Under the pieces are notes generated by a model that worked only from the letters and a program-made list of their open reading frames with translations, searched no databases and was not told the DNA's origin. Below are positions 1 to 11,420 of a DNA stretch of 64,000 nt, in pieces. How positions within the stretch are numbered: the first letter of the stretch is position 1; each line of letters starts with the position of its first letter. Where the stretch lies: contig CP021221.1 of assembly GCA_003999685.1 (NCBI GenBank), positions 1,116,001 to 1,180,000 of the forward strand, read 5' to 3'. The position numbers and the translations under genes are program-made. Source of the stretch: Taiwanofungus camphoratus (taxonomy: Eukaryota > Basidiomycota > Agaricomycetes > Polyporales > Taiwanofungaceae).

Positions 1-748
1 TACACTGCATTCTGCTGTACGCATGGAAATGACACTCAAGTCGGAGAAACAGCTTTTCCATCTCTGTGACACGGGACCATTCACGTTGGTAGTGCAGAAT
101 CAAGCTAGACAGAGCCTACCATAGTATGAACGACCTAGTCAATGATCACCGGAAGGCGCGACTGACACCTCAGAACCGCGACCCATTCATCATCTGCCCA
201 GTCATGTAAAAACGAGAACCAGAAGGCAGTTTGACAGATGTTCCTCAAAGGAATCTTGCACCATGATTTCACGGGTTCAGTCTGAAGAGCTCAACCTGAG
301 TCGAAATGTGGGGAACCTGTCCGGACATGTGCACTAGATCAGTCTATGTCAAGAGGAAAATGAGTGACACTGTTGTATAAACCTCAGTGAATCTTGCGAC
401 ATTACCCACCTGCACTTAAAGCGTGAAAGAGTTCATTTGGATCCCACGTAGAAAAAACCACAGCACTCCTACAGCATATACATAAACGACCGCTGATCAT
501 GGAAATTTTAGACCAGTTGATGCTTCTACGGTCTGTAGTAACAACCCTACAAGTAAGCCTTAGGCGACGCATGTGAGAAAGGATACATAAATCAGCCATG
601 AATGTGTCAATTCCTTTGGCAGGCTGAGACTAGACCAATTGAGTAAATCAAACTCGTATATCCCCAAAATCTTGGGCTTGGCCTACGAAGCCACAGCTGC
701 TTAGGCATGACACCAGAGCTTGTGCGTACTATATCAAACCTCGGCGAG

Positions 749-862
749 AATAGAGCGTATTCGCACCCAATTCGAACTCGAGCAACAAGGAAAAAAAAGG
801 CAAATAACGGTCTCTGATTGGCTTGGGGCCCAATTCGAACTTGGCTGCGAATACGCTCTTAA
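749..862. repeat. Short interspersed repeat with inverted arms, copy 1
   Basis: Bases 752-783 (AGAGCGTATTCGCACCCAAT at the start) reappear in reverse complement at about 827-860, giving imperfect inverted arms around a roughly 45-base middle that contains an A-run and TCTCTGATTGG. The same element recurs directly at about 1190-1265. Short size, inverted arms and no coding capacity resemble a MITE-like element. No clear target-site duplication was identified. Confidence 0.55.
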
Positions 863-1129
863 ATCGGGAACGCATAGCAACCACTTATTTCAATCGAATC
901 ACTCACGAAACCGAGATTGTCCACGCGGACTCGTGTTATGCCACCCAGTCGACCAACTGTTTTCACTTCGGGTATTGCAAAATTGAGCTGTTTCACCGGT
1001 CAATGTTAGCACGGCAGACATGGCCCAATAAGTGAGGGTAAAAGAGCCGTAAAATATTGATTATGGTCAGTATGTCGAAGAATTTGTAAGGGTTACCGAA
1101 TTTGCCTTTCGTGTTCCAATCTCGTGCTC

Positions 1130-1265
1130 TGATTGGCCTAGAAGCCAATTTTTGAATGGATTTGTGAGCCTTCCAAATTGATCTACACATTAGAACATAT
1201 TCGCACCCGATTTGAACTCGAGCAAAAGGGAAAAAAAAACGCAAACAACGGTCTCTGATTGGTGT
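1130..1265. repeat. Short interspersed repeat, copies 2 and 3 (partial)
   Basis: Bases from about 1190 to 1264 match 749-827 with a handful of changes, sharing ATTCGCACCC, GAACTCGAGCAA, a run of A residues and ACGGTCTCTGATTGG. Just upstream, 1130-1165 is a second, weaker match to 813-848, sharing CTCTGATTGGC and a CCAATT core. The region therefore holds at least three related copies in about 500 bases. Confidence 0.5.
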
Positions 1266-1651
1266 GTTGAAAACGAGCAAGATGTGTGGCGTCGCCGTGC
1301 GTGCCAGCTTTATTGCAAATGGCAATAAATCATATTCAGTTGTTTATAGCAAACGAGTCGTACCAGGCCCCTGGAAACTTCACTAGAGATTTTCAAACTT
1401 AGTACATAAATTGTCGAGGGGCGGTAGATTAACATACATAGGTACCACAGTGCACCGTAGGCGCTTGAGAGCCTGAAGCACGTAAATTGACTTCATCATC
1501 GCCATCATCATAGAGGTTTATCCGCCGAAGCCCCAGATTTCGGCCTCAAATATGCAATAGAGTGTATCTAGGTCACGGCCAAAAAAAGAAATTTTCTTAC
1601 GTTTCCGCCGCCTAATTGGCCGATAACCGAGGTCTCTGCAGGGTTGTCACA

Positions 1652-1690
1652 GCGTCACCCTATGTCACCCTATGTCACAGGTACTGTCAC
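1652..1690. repeat. Tandem repeat of 10 bases
   Basis: Two perfect units of TATGTCACCC are flanked by degenerate units (GCGTCACCC before, TATGTCACAG and GTACTGTCAC after), giving about four units in all. It lies inside the non-coding repeat-rich flank. Confidence 0.6.
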
Positions 1691-1950
1691 ACTATTTTTG
1701 AACGTTCAATGGAAGAGCATACGCAGCGAAAAATGTTCCCTACTAATAGCAACTGGGTATGTCGGCGAAATCGGCGCTGAAATACGCCATGTTCACTTCG
1801 GGTCCGAAATATGCAATGTTGGACAGGGAAAGTGTGGGTTTCGGTCCTCAAATATGCTATAAACGGATAGTGAAATTTCCGGGGCCTGTCGTGCTGTTCA
1901 CAAACTACATCTGTACCGCTTGCATCCTGGCGTCAGTCCAACTGATATAC

Positions 1951-3592
1951 CTAGTCATTGCGCCTCATTTCAGCTATGGATATAATCCCGCGACCCTCCC
2001 ATATCTGCGTTAATTTCAACCCTGCTCGATCTGCAAGCTCAAGCAGCTGTTCAGGTGTGCGCTCCTTGCCATTATGAATCGCCATCATGGTAAGATCGTG
2101 CACATTCCCGAAAGAACTGGCATAACCATAATTTGGCGGCAGAGGACTTGGAGCTGCTTTGATGTAGACAGATCCTACTGTCGTGTTAATGATTTGGTCG
2201 GCTATAAGGATGCGCGAATTAGTCCCCATGGCCTGACGCAGGCCCGTCAAGATTGTGACGCATTCGTCATCTGGCCAATCGTGGCTATGCATATCAGTAA
2301 ACGAGTGGCAAGTCAGCAACACGAAGGTATGTGAAGAGGACATCGACAAACAGAATGTAACGCAAGAGGTAGACATCGGCCCCTTTGACGGGTTGTTCCG
2401 CGAAAAAATTATGAGCCACGAATTTTATGCGTCCTGCCTCAACAGCGTCTGGAAGCTCGCGTAACCAGATTGCTTCACCTTGCTGGATTGTAGACGCACG
2501 ATCCTGAACAATGAACTGCAACCTGGGAAACCTTTTTGCAAGATCAAGGCTCGTACCACCTGTCAACGAACAGGTGATCGTATACGACAATGATAAGGTA
2601 GAGTTGTGTAAACGTACCGACTCCACCTCCAACATCAATGACTATACCCGAACCGAGAGACTCCCACGGGAAATCTAAGCAAGTACTGAGTTGCCGTTTC
2701 ACCGTGAAAACATGAGTGGATGGTTGGAACGATACTAACCAGCGTACAGGGAAGGTGCCAGTGCACGTCCCCCACCTACCATACCGAGTGCCCAGATAGC
2801 AAGTTGAGGGCGGGATTGCATTCTACCGTCTGGCTGCTGTATCCTCTCCTCGAGGTACTCCCATACATTCTGTTTTGTCCCTGTTACTTCCTGCCAGGCA
2901 CTTCCACGATTGGCGTTTGAGTGAGTCTTGGTAGGGTCAAACAATAAAGGCATAAGTTTGTCCGAAGCGGTATAAAGTTCTTCTCCGCTGCACATTATAA
3001 TGAGCTGGCATCATTAGTCTATCATTGTCAGAATAAACTGACTGTAAAAGAATCCAGCATCGTAAGGGTTCATTATTGACAAGACTTTGGCTGGTTGGAC
3101 TATTGACGAAGTTCTTATTCTTGACTTCATTGAAGATTTGGATTGTGCATAGACAACGGAGCACTCGGGCTTGGAAGAAATGTTAAGTCAATTCAAGAAT
3201 CTGACATGGCACAATTACTCACTTAATTTATCCTCGTCGACTCCTGCTTGTTGACTGATCTCTTGTACAGGGAGACCCTCCTTTGGATCCGCGTTGGCCA
3301 GAATGTCGGGAATCCGAGCTCGGACAGCAATGTGCAGAGCTCGTGCAGGAAAAAATGAACATGCTACGTCCGTCAGGCGACTTGCGGGTGCTTGTACGAG
3401 GTCTACACACATGCCGGAAGCACCAAGGATGATCCGGCGAGCATCTTTGAGCTCTGCAGAGGGGAGAAGAGATTCGGACTGTGCGGAAGACGTCGTCTCT
3501 TCTGCTTCCCATTCATTGATGACTACCTCTGAAGCATCAGAGAGTAGGCGTATCAGTGAACGTAGTTTCTGCGCTTTCTCGGCCGCAGTCAT
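1951..3592 (-). CDS. SAM-dependent O-methyltransferase (plant COMT / fungal OMT type)
   Basis: This gene encodes a class I methyltransferase expected to move a methyl group from S-adenosylmethionine to a hydroxyl of a small molecule. The N-terminal part is the winged-helix dimerisation region typical of the family, with LHIAVRARIPDILAN and, across an intron near 3220, the KL-TRVLRCL helix. The SAM-binding glycine motif reads IVIDVGGGVG and is itself split by an intron near 2590-2620. It is followed by the acidic RFPRLQFIVQD segment. The catalytic HDWPDDE motif, with the family's general-base histidine, starts near 2310, and the C-terminus carries the usual NGKERTPEQ stretch. I chose the ATG at 3592 (MTAAEKAQ); an in-frame ATG at 3619 would add nine residues. 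It stands alone here: no polyketide synthase, peptide synthetase or P450 lies nearby, so the substrate is unknown. Confidence 0.85.
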
Positions 3593-3619
3593 AGTGCCTA
3601 TTGCGTAGACTGAGAACAT

Positions 3620-4815
3620 GAGAGGCCGTATTCAAAATTTGAGAATCCAAAAGTTCCTTGTCGTACGCACGGAGGGATCACCAGTCAGATGCCGAGTTTC
3701 TCTTGCTTGAATACGTTGCAAGACCTCCAACATTGAACCACCGTTGCTCAGATACTTATAGATACGAAGAGAATGTCCTCATCTGAAAATAACGGCCCGG
3801 TGCATGAGATTGGAACGGCTGACGGGACTCCGAGTGTGATTCAGATAGATCCTACACATGCTCTCAGAATTGACAAGGCATTGCGATTCTTCGATGGCTT
3901 CGGAAGCTATAGTACACGCTCCATAGAAGCCCCGAAGTGTTTGGATATACAGGATAGTAGGAACGCGCGATGCGAACCTTGAACGTTCACGCTGTTGCAT
4001 CCATTAGTCCGTTCAAGAGGCTTACTCCGAACATGTACAAACCTGAAGTAGAAGCTAGCTTAAGGGCTGAATGCTATCATCGTGTACCTGTTCATAGACT
4101 TTGGCGTGAGCGTCAATGAAGGAAGCAGGTATGTTGTGATGCCTTTTTGCATTCTGCGTATCTCACGCTTTTATGTTCCCTTCCCACCATGGTTGGCTAA
4201 AAGTGTTGCCTCGGCTCCGCATGCAAAACACTAGCCTGAAAGTACACAAGTCTTTAAGATCTTTTTTCATCTAATTCCAATGCTTGTCGCTTCACCAAAA
4301 GAATTCAAAGAATTCAAGACCACAAATCAATGTGCTGACCTCGTAGAAAGAATAAATCATGTCAGGCTGTAAGCCATTCGAAGTATGACCACGATGACTC
4401 GGCACGCAAGCGAAATTCATGGACATTATAGGTTGCCCGTTCATTTGACCGCTGGCTGGAGTCCGGGATCGCTAAACATTCAACCAAGATAGACTTCTAG
4501 GTAACTTAGTGACGATTGGGGCGAGCCTTTGAGACAGAATTTTGGAGCATAGGTCCTTTTGATACCCCATTTCGTTGAAGCCGGGGATTACGTCATGGTT
4601 GCCTCTTTGATTTTGTTGAGACCTCGAAGAGTTTCACCATCGCTATAGAAAAGGACGAGCGCATCCCCGTGGTCATCACGTCATTGGAGAATTCACTATT
4701 CGAATGCTTGCAACCTGCTGAGTACGACGTTGGCCTTGGAGATAGGGTCAGTGAAGAGGCGCCCTCAAAGATAAGAGTCATAACATAAATGGGAAAACTG
4801 CCGTAGACAAAGGTC
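3620..4815. other. Intergenic region between methyltransferase and RPN11
   Basis: About 1.2 kb without a convincing gene. Open frames at 3773-4000 on both strands and at 4593-4781 on the minus strand are short and match nothing I recognise. It must contain the promoter of the methyltransferase (which reads leftwards) and the 3' end of the RPN11 transcript. I see no strong repeat. Confidence 0.5.
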
Positions 4816-6027
4816 CTAAAGTTCCGCGAGGAGCATAGTGCCTAGATTCTGCACCACCTGATCTCCCATGGCTTTCTCTACCTGTTCCTCCAAGTGTCGT
4901 TTGGGATCCTGCTTTCCAACATGGCGCGTCTTCAGTTGTTCGGGAGTAAGTGTCGATTCTTCCTGTACAGACTTGTTGTATGCTTCCGAGAGTGTGAGCA
5001 TGGACTGAAAGGAATGGCACAGAATGGCATTAGTACTCCCGATTGATACGACACTGTAGATATCGATACTGACCTTGATAGCTTTTTCGTTCGCCTCCTT
5101 ATGCGACTTGAAATCACGTAGTGTGAGACCTTCTGTCCAATTACGCTTGTGCAGATTCATGAGCATCGCTTGTTCAAGTTCTGTCTTGCGGTAATTTACA
5201 AAAATAGAATAGTAGTGACGGTTAAGGCCATGAATGAGAGCCTGTATTGAGGGCTTGTTGATGTGCCCAATATTCGAGGTCGTTTGTCGCGGCTCCTGAC
5301 CCTGCAGCACGGAGGTAGGGTTGATTAGGCGAAAAGCGTCAATGACAACCTTTCCTTTCACGGATTGTATGGGATCAATTACGACAGCGACTGATCGCGA
5401 GTCTAGTGATTCGAAGGACTAGGCTCGATCACGTCAAAACTCTGACACTGGCAAGGGGGATAAGGAGGAGTCACCTGTTGTGTATTGATATCGACACTCG
5501 ATAACCAGCAGCCAAACCCTGGGTGTGAATGGTACCAGCCAACAACCATCTCCGATCTGTACTTCCTCAGTATCAATGCAAAGGTGGAAGTCTGTTCCCA
5601 CTAACCTGCCTGTTTGCTTCAACATATCCACCATCTTGGTTTGGAAGACATGGTCGACAGATTCAACGGACACTGACGTCCCTGACTGCGGCATGGCGAA
5701 GACGTCAATGACTTGCACTGTATACTCGTCTACAAATTCTCCAAGCATGAGACCCATGACTTCCATCGGCACTCCTGCACGGCCATGCTTGAGCATCTTT
5801 CCAGTGCCAAATAAGCAATGAGTTAAGCATGGAGCGCCAAAATCGCGCAGTAACTCACTTTGAGGAGAGCAAGTGAAGATATATGGATGACTTCTCCGCT
5901 GCATGACGGCTTTATTGAGACTGTAGAGCAAGAAGTTTGTGCAGACTCACTTATCCGGCACAGTAGATTCGTGGGCTCCCGCACGTCCACCCGCTTGCGC
6001 TAGCATGCGATCAATGTCTGTCTCCAT
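4816..6027 (-). CDS. RPN11: 26S proteasome lid deubiquitinase Rpn11 (JAMM metalloprotease)
   Basis: Rpn11 (human PSMD14/POH1) is the zinc-dependent isopeptidase of the proteasome lid that cuts ubiquitin chains from substrates as they are unfolded. The family core [20 protein letters not shown] is near-perfectly conserved. The JAMM zinc motif reads [17 protein letters not shown] near 5500-5540, with both metal-binding histidines and the aspartate present. The next exon reads [20 protein letters not shown], and the C-terminal part follows in one block from 5361 to the stop at 4816. The first exon is [20 protein letters not shown], joined through introns near 5905-5950 and 5815-5850 to [12 protein letters not shown] and then MLKHG. 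The start at 6027 gives a normal family length of about 310 residues. It is transcribed divergently from the coiled-coil gene at 6223. Confidence 0.97.
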
Positions 6028-6222
6028 GTCGAGCTGAACCAGCTTTCAGTGAGATACTTTAGTATGAATGGGGACTCGGAAGAGTGTCGCGTCCCGCTGA
6101 CGCGTCCTAAGTGGCCACGTGATCTTATCTGTTTGCGGGTGTTGTGCAACAGCTTTAACTTAGAATTAAGCGCTCGTCCGATCATATGTACTGGCTAGTG
6201 TTACAACGCTGATGGCGGTGTC
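6028..6222. promoter_or_regulatory. Bidirectional promoter, RPN11 / coiled-coil protein
   Basis: Only 195 bases separate the two start codons, so both genes must use this region. It holds a palindromic CACGTG E-box followed by AT at 6116-6123 and an ACGCGT box at 6100-6105. CACGTG is a bHLH/bZIP-type site and ACGCGT is an MBF-type site in other fungi. Their use here is inferred from the motifs alone. Confidence 0.5.
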
Positions 6223-8257
6223 ATGACTAGCGAGCTATCCAATGCACTCAACCCCCACATTGTCGCTGCACGTAGACAGCGACCTGTATACATACCAAAT
6301 GTTGTCGAGAACAATACGACTCCGGTCATCGAACAGCCTCAGCCCTATGTCCCGCATCGCAGCGAACTAGAACTTGCCATTGCGGAGCCCCCACCGCCCC
6401 CGCCACCTCCTCAGTGAGACTGGTCATCTTTCATTTCTACTCAATGCCTTATACATTTTTAGAGCCTGCACACAATCACCACGGCAAAGTCTCAATCATG
6501 TGAATGCAGTACGCGAGCTATTACGAATCTTGTCGACTACAAAAGAGGCCGCAGAAATTGAGCGCAGACGCCGGCTTGCATGGGAGAAAGAACAAGAAGC
6601 AAAATATGCGCAGAGGCAGGCAGAGATGGAGCGACAAATGCTCGACATGCGTCAGGAGATTTCACTGCTCAAGGCATACATCAGTCTAAATCCACACCCG
6701 AACTCTGCGAACCCTGTCCTACCAGCCAGCGCTATTTCCTCCATTGCACATATCGAAGCTTCGCCTGGTGCTGTACAAGAGTCTGCCTCGGCACACCAAC
6801 TGCATGCTCCTAACGAGTCTACCGCACAATTTCCGATGTCGCCTCTGACGCCTGTGTCGGAGAGTCCTCAGTACCAGGCTCCCACGTTCGTTGAAGGCTC
6901 ATCCTCACCATTTGTTCCAAATACTGGGGCGTTCACACCAAACACCACCGAAAACGAAACGAACCACCAGTCGAATACTCCGCTAGCGAATCCTCTTGGA
7001 TCAGTGACTCCTTCCTCGACATCACAGCTAAACGAACCGACGCCTCAGCCCTCAACTTCGTCACCAAATTTGCGCAAAAGACCGACTCCGGCGGTTCAGA
7101 GCGATGAAGATGAAGAAGGGAGCAGCGGTGATGAGAGCTCAGATTTTCCGGCTCCCGATCGTCCCTTGAGACGGGCAAATGGACATGATGCACGTTGTCT
7201 GACTATTCAGGCATGTTAAACATGGTTTATTCTACCCGTTGGCGAGGCGCTGACCCCTTTATCAGCACGCCATGCGTGCACATCTCATACGAGTCATGAA
7301 ACTCAAAGATGACAAAAGTTTGCCTGACAGCCACATTGAAGGACAGGAGTTGTCTAACGACCAGCCTGTCCGTTTCGTCTGGGATAAGACGCCAAGGCAA
7401 TCTCTGCACAACGCCGCTATGAGGAAGCGCGTTGTAGCAGATCTCAAGGTCAACCGTCGCTTGTATAAATATGTACCGGACAGGGAGTTCAACAAAAAGA
7501 GCCTGGAGTCGGTCTTTGATCAGGCATTTACGACGCTGAGGCAGAAGTACAGAGCGCAAAGGGACACAGCAGCTGCACTGAAACACAAGCGTAGGGAGGA
7601 CCATAAATCGATGAAAGCAAGGCGACTTGGTAGAAAAAAATTAGTATGTCTTCGTGGGAAGCGATATTTTACTGATACTTATGCCCTATCCCTGTCAAGA
7701 AATTATCAAACCGGTCTGAAACGCGCAAAAAGCTGGAAGCATTCGGCCATCCCACATTCGACGGCGCTTTACAGCAAGACTGCATGTCATCAGAGGAGTC
7801 TTGTGATGAATATGTTGACCCATCGACGAGTGCTGGTGGCCGTGACAAGGTGCAGGTCCTACGCGTTCGCGGGCTCGCGTGGCGCAGTACGCGTCTGCAG
7901 AGATTCTACACTATTCTTGATGAAGAACAGCGAGTGGATGTCAGCCAGAAGCCGAAGCGCGGCGTTGGCCGCAGGGAGCGTTCCCAGGGCCCGGACAAAG
8001 ACGGGCTCGTCATGCCACCGAAGGGAATCTCGAGCTGGATGATAAGCCAGCGATGGATCCGGGAGACACAGCCCATGCGTCCAGATCTTCTAGCATTATT
8101 GAAGGAGCTCGTCACTGACCCGCCTGGATTCGACTGGGACCAATTTTTTGCATTGGGCACGGAGAGTGACGACGAACTTGACAATATTCCAGAAGAGCAC
8201 ATCCCTCGTTCGGACACCAGTTATTCATTACAATATGCTCTCACACCAATGCCATAG
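6223..8257 (+). CDS. Coiled-coil protein of unknown function, basic C-terminal half
   Basis: I do not recognise a named family. The gene starts at 6223 (MTSELSNALNPHIVAA), and its first exon ends in a run of eight prolines before an intron near 6415. The second large exon carries a charged coiled coil (about 6545-6680, rich in E, R, K and Q, ending in MLDMRQEISLLKAYI). A long serine/threonine/proline-rich disordered stretch follows, then an acidic SDEDEEGSSGDESSD patch near 7110-7140. After an intron near 7205-7265 comes a basic region with RFVWDKTPRQSLHN and repeated K/R clusters up to about 7640. The last exon (from about 7720) holds GISSWMISQRWI and ends at 8257. Clusters of basic residues beside acidic serines suggest a nuclear protein. 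It shares a 195-base promoter with RPN11, which may indicate co-expression with the proteasome but does not show its function. Confidence 0.75.
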
Positions 8258-8743
8258 GACTTTCTACTTATTGGTACATTTTCTTGAATGCAACAATTCA
8301 TACATGGACATTTCGGTAACGTCACAATCACCATCTTCATCTTCTTCTGTGTTTGCGCGGTCTCGTCATTGAATCAATTGTCCGATATAGCAATGTAGAT
8401 TTTGTATCTTGTAGCAACTTACGCGTATCTCTTTTTCCGACGGTAGGTAGGTAGGTAAAAATACTTAGACATGTGAGACCCACCTTGACCACGCAACACT
8501 TGGAATGCCGCCGTTTGCGGCGCTATCCCTGCACGCATATTCAGCCACATGTGGGCTTCCGCGACCAGAGCATCAACCTGAATTATTTTGTTCTCGATGG
8601 TATTCCGCATCGGACTACGGACTGCCATACTTGGCAATCATACACAACCCACGTGGCGCTTTCGCCAACTCTTGAAACTTAGAAGTTACCTGGTAGATAA
8701 AGCCTAGCTCAAGCTCAAGTCTTCAGTTCTTCCCCCATGAGCC
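8258..8743. other. Intergenic region with GGTA microsatellite
   Basis: About 490 bases between two genes on the same strand, so it holds the 3' end of the coiled-coil gene and the VPS52 promoter. A (GGTA)4 microsatellite sits at 8442-8457. The short open frames here are not convincing. Confidence 0.6.
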
Positions 8744-11132
8744 ATGGTAACCAACATTGGAGGTGAAGACTTGCCCGGCTCTGCACCGTTTCCTGAAATA
8801 CACAACCGGAATGCAGCATTGATGGGCACTGTGACGCCGCTAAACTCGGAATATGGCCATCGAATGACATGTACGTGCAAGTCACCGGTGCATCACCGTT
8901 TCACCCGAATGTTTTCTCTAAACGCGGATACTAGAAGGTCGTGACCATGCGCAGGAGTTTGTTGAGCTTCACGACCAAGTTCAAGTACACAGTATGCATC
9001 CTCGACTATATGTCTAGACTCACATTACCTGCAGACAAGTGTGAACCTGCTCAGCTCGTTAGAGGCTTTCCTCTCAACTTTCCAGAAAGACTTGTCTGCA
9101 GTTTCCGGCCAGATATCAAATCTTCAGGAACGAAGTAAAGATATCGAAAACAGGCTCAAGAGCCGACGGGTCAGTGCATCTGTCGATGTCATTTACCAAA
9201 GCGTTTGCTAATACGCAGGAAACAGAAAATCGAGAAGCCGCTGTCGAGTCTGCTGGCTGATCTTTGCATCCCGCCGCCACTAGCCAAATTGATACTAGAC
9301 ACTAATGTTGGCGAGCCTTGGATTTCAGCCATTAGTGAGTTCGAGGGGAGGCTAAATGCCCTGAAAGTAAGAGCAAGGGTGAAAGCGGCCAGAGACCTAG
9401 CCGAAGTGGCGGAAGGTCTGCGTATCGTCGTGAGTCAACTTGATGTCGCCATTGAGGATCTGTTGTGACGAGCGTGATAGGCAGCCACAAAACTACGAGC
9501 ATTCTTCCTTGCCCTGCTACAGCCAATACGTACCAGCATGACAACGAACATGCAAGTAGTGCAGACTTCCGTCTTCCTCAAGTACAGACCGCTCTTCATG
9601 TTCCTTCAGCACCATGCCCCGACCGTAGCGAATGAGGTGCAAAGAGCTTATGTAGGTGCTGCGCGTACATACTTTGAGACTGGATTTCGGCGATACATTC
9701 GGAGTCTTGGCTGGCTCAAGGTACTCCAATTTCATTTCCGTTATAACATTCAGTCCTACATTATCATACCTTAGGCGCGGACGGTTGAAAAGGCAGAAAC
9801 GATCGTCTCAGGGGCAGGAGAAACAAATCAAGACATGGAGGTGAACATCGATAGACTTGCTCACGCACGAATCGATGGCCCCGGAGTCACTCTTGCGTAT
9901 ATGGTCGACGATAAATCTCATGTAAGCGATTCTAGATATAACTCAGAAGAAAGTTACCAATTTTATCCGTTCAGAGAGAGCCTATCGAGGCACTCTTTCG
10001 TTCGGTGTTACTAGTCCTAATGGACAATGCCACCGCGGAGTACACCTTCATCACCACGTTTTTCGCGAATGACCCACACCCAACTATGCATTCGAAAGAG
10101 TCCAGTGGCTCAATACGAACACCTCCATCTCTCTTGTCCCCAATTAACGGTGATTTTGATGACATCCGTTCAAATCCAGGGTCAGACTATAACGGATTTC
10201 CTCCAAGACAACGAGTCGACAGTATCAACAGTGTCATGGCATCGTTTCCTGGAATGTCGGGGAAAGAGGAACAGACTGCGCTGCATATGATCTGGAAGCA
10301 AATCATGGACCCTGTGCTGCAGTACTGTCAGGTAATTCTAATGCTAATACACTGTTACTTTGATACTTAAGCCGATATGTTTTGAGACCTTTGTGCAATC
10401 CCTGCTTGATCCGCCGCCTACGGTGATACCGCTTTTGACCATGATTCGCCTGACAGAAGATGTAATGGCGGAGGTGCAGAAACGCAACTGTAGTCCGCTG
10501 GAGACATTCATATTCGGGATCAGGTTGCAAATGTGGCCGATCTTCCAAAAGTCCATGGCGGGTTACATCGATGCTCTGAAGAAGTTGGCCGAAGGTGCGA
10601 CCTCGGGGTACTTCCGCAGAGGAATTGCAACCACTGACGCTGCAGTCTTGAGTGTGAGGCAGTCGGCTGTCGGATGTCAGAATGTTTGAACTCATTTTAC
10701 CAACATTGCAGATTTGTCGTCGATATGTCGTGATCTTCAATTCGTTCATAGTATTGACTGACCAACCGGAAGAAACTATGATCTTCTCCAAGTAAGTCAA
10801 TATGCTGCATAGTGGCATCGTGGTATCAATCATCATTTTGCAGCTTACTTCGCTTGCGCCAAGAGCTGTCGAAACTGATCACTACACATACGGATAAGAT
10901 CGGAGACACTGTTGCAAAGGCATCGGCCCAGTCTTCGCTATATGAAGCATTACTTCAGGGCTTGAGTGTGAGCAGCAAATTCTCGTCTTTTTAACACAAC
11001 TAATATTCCGGCCCACCTCAGAAGGGGCCTCGCCCAACCAGTCACCCCAAAGCCCAAAGTGAGATTGCTCACTGGCGCGAAAGGGAGGAGGAAGCTAGGA
11101 GACGGATTGTTTCTACACATCGACAGCGCTAA
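8744..11132 (+). CDS. VPS52: Vps52, subunit of the GARP (and EARP) tethering complex
   Basis: Vps52 is a CATCHR-type subunit of GARP, which tethers endosome-derived vesicles at the trans-Golgi network. The N-terminal part, after several short exons, reads LLSSLEAFLSTFQKDLSAV, then SGQISNLQERSKDIENRLKS, then LSSLLADLCIPPPLAKLI. This is the characteristic coiled-coil and Vps52 signature. Downstream exons give KIRAFFLALLQPIRTSMTT, the SVFLKYRPLFMFLQHHAP block, and the LHMIWKQIMDPVLQYCQ and FGIRLQMWPIFQKSM blocks of the C-terminal rods. The last exon ends in AHWREREEEARRRIV and a stop at 11130-11132. The start at 8744 has a good context (AGCCATGG). The first splice needs the acceptor at about 8939 to keep frame. 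The gene converges on EFR3 with fewer than 300 bases between stops. Confidence 0.93.
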
Positions 11133-11420
11133 CGGGTCAATAGTAATACAGCATCTTTATACAGAGTTGGTATCCTTCCATAACTGGTAGAACGTGAGGT
11201 CGATTGAAACGGGTGGTTATTTACATGCAGACAGTGATAACAAAGCAGAGAAACGAAGGCAAGGCGGATCATGCGACGGATAGTATACTAACCAAGAACG
11301 TCACACCGTTGAATGCAGAGGCATATAAACGGTCATGCTTTATATGGTGGAGTAAGTGCAGTTGGTCTAATCATGAGGCGTTTCAATCAGATTGAATCCC
11401 GCTGTTTGATGGACTAACAC

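Larger units (their letters stand above)
1..1950. other. Non-coding, repeat-rich flank
   Basis: No open frame here looks like a conserved protein, and the longest are short and without recognisable motifs. The stretch holds several families of short repeats, listed separately: a 70-base element repeated directly and once partly inverted (749-862 and 1130-1265), a 10-base tandem repeat near 1652-1690, and several imperfect copies of a CAAATATGC-containing motif between 1530 and 1865. It lies downstream of the methyltransferase gene, which is on the other strand and ends at 1951. It looks like decayed mobile-element sequence, but I see no transposase or reverse transcriptase remnant. Confidence 0.6.

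Noticed and set aside
1951-3592. Secondary-metabolite cluster around the O-methyltransferase
   Set aside because: The nearest peroxidase and MFS genes are over 45 kb away, and all genes in between are housekeeping. No backbone synthase is present.
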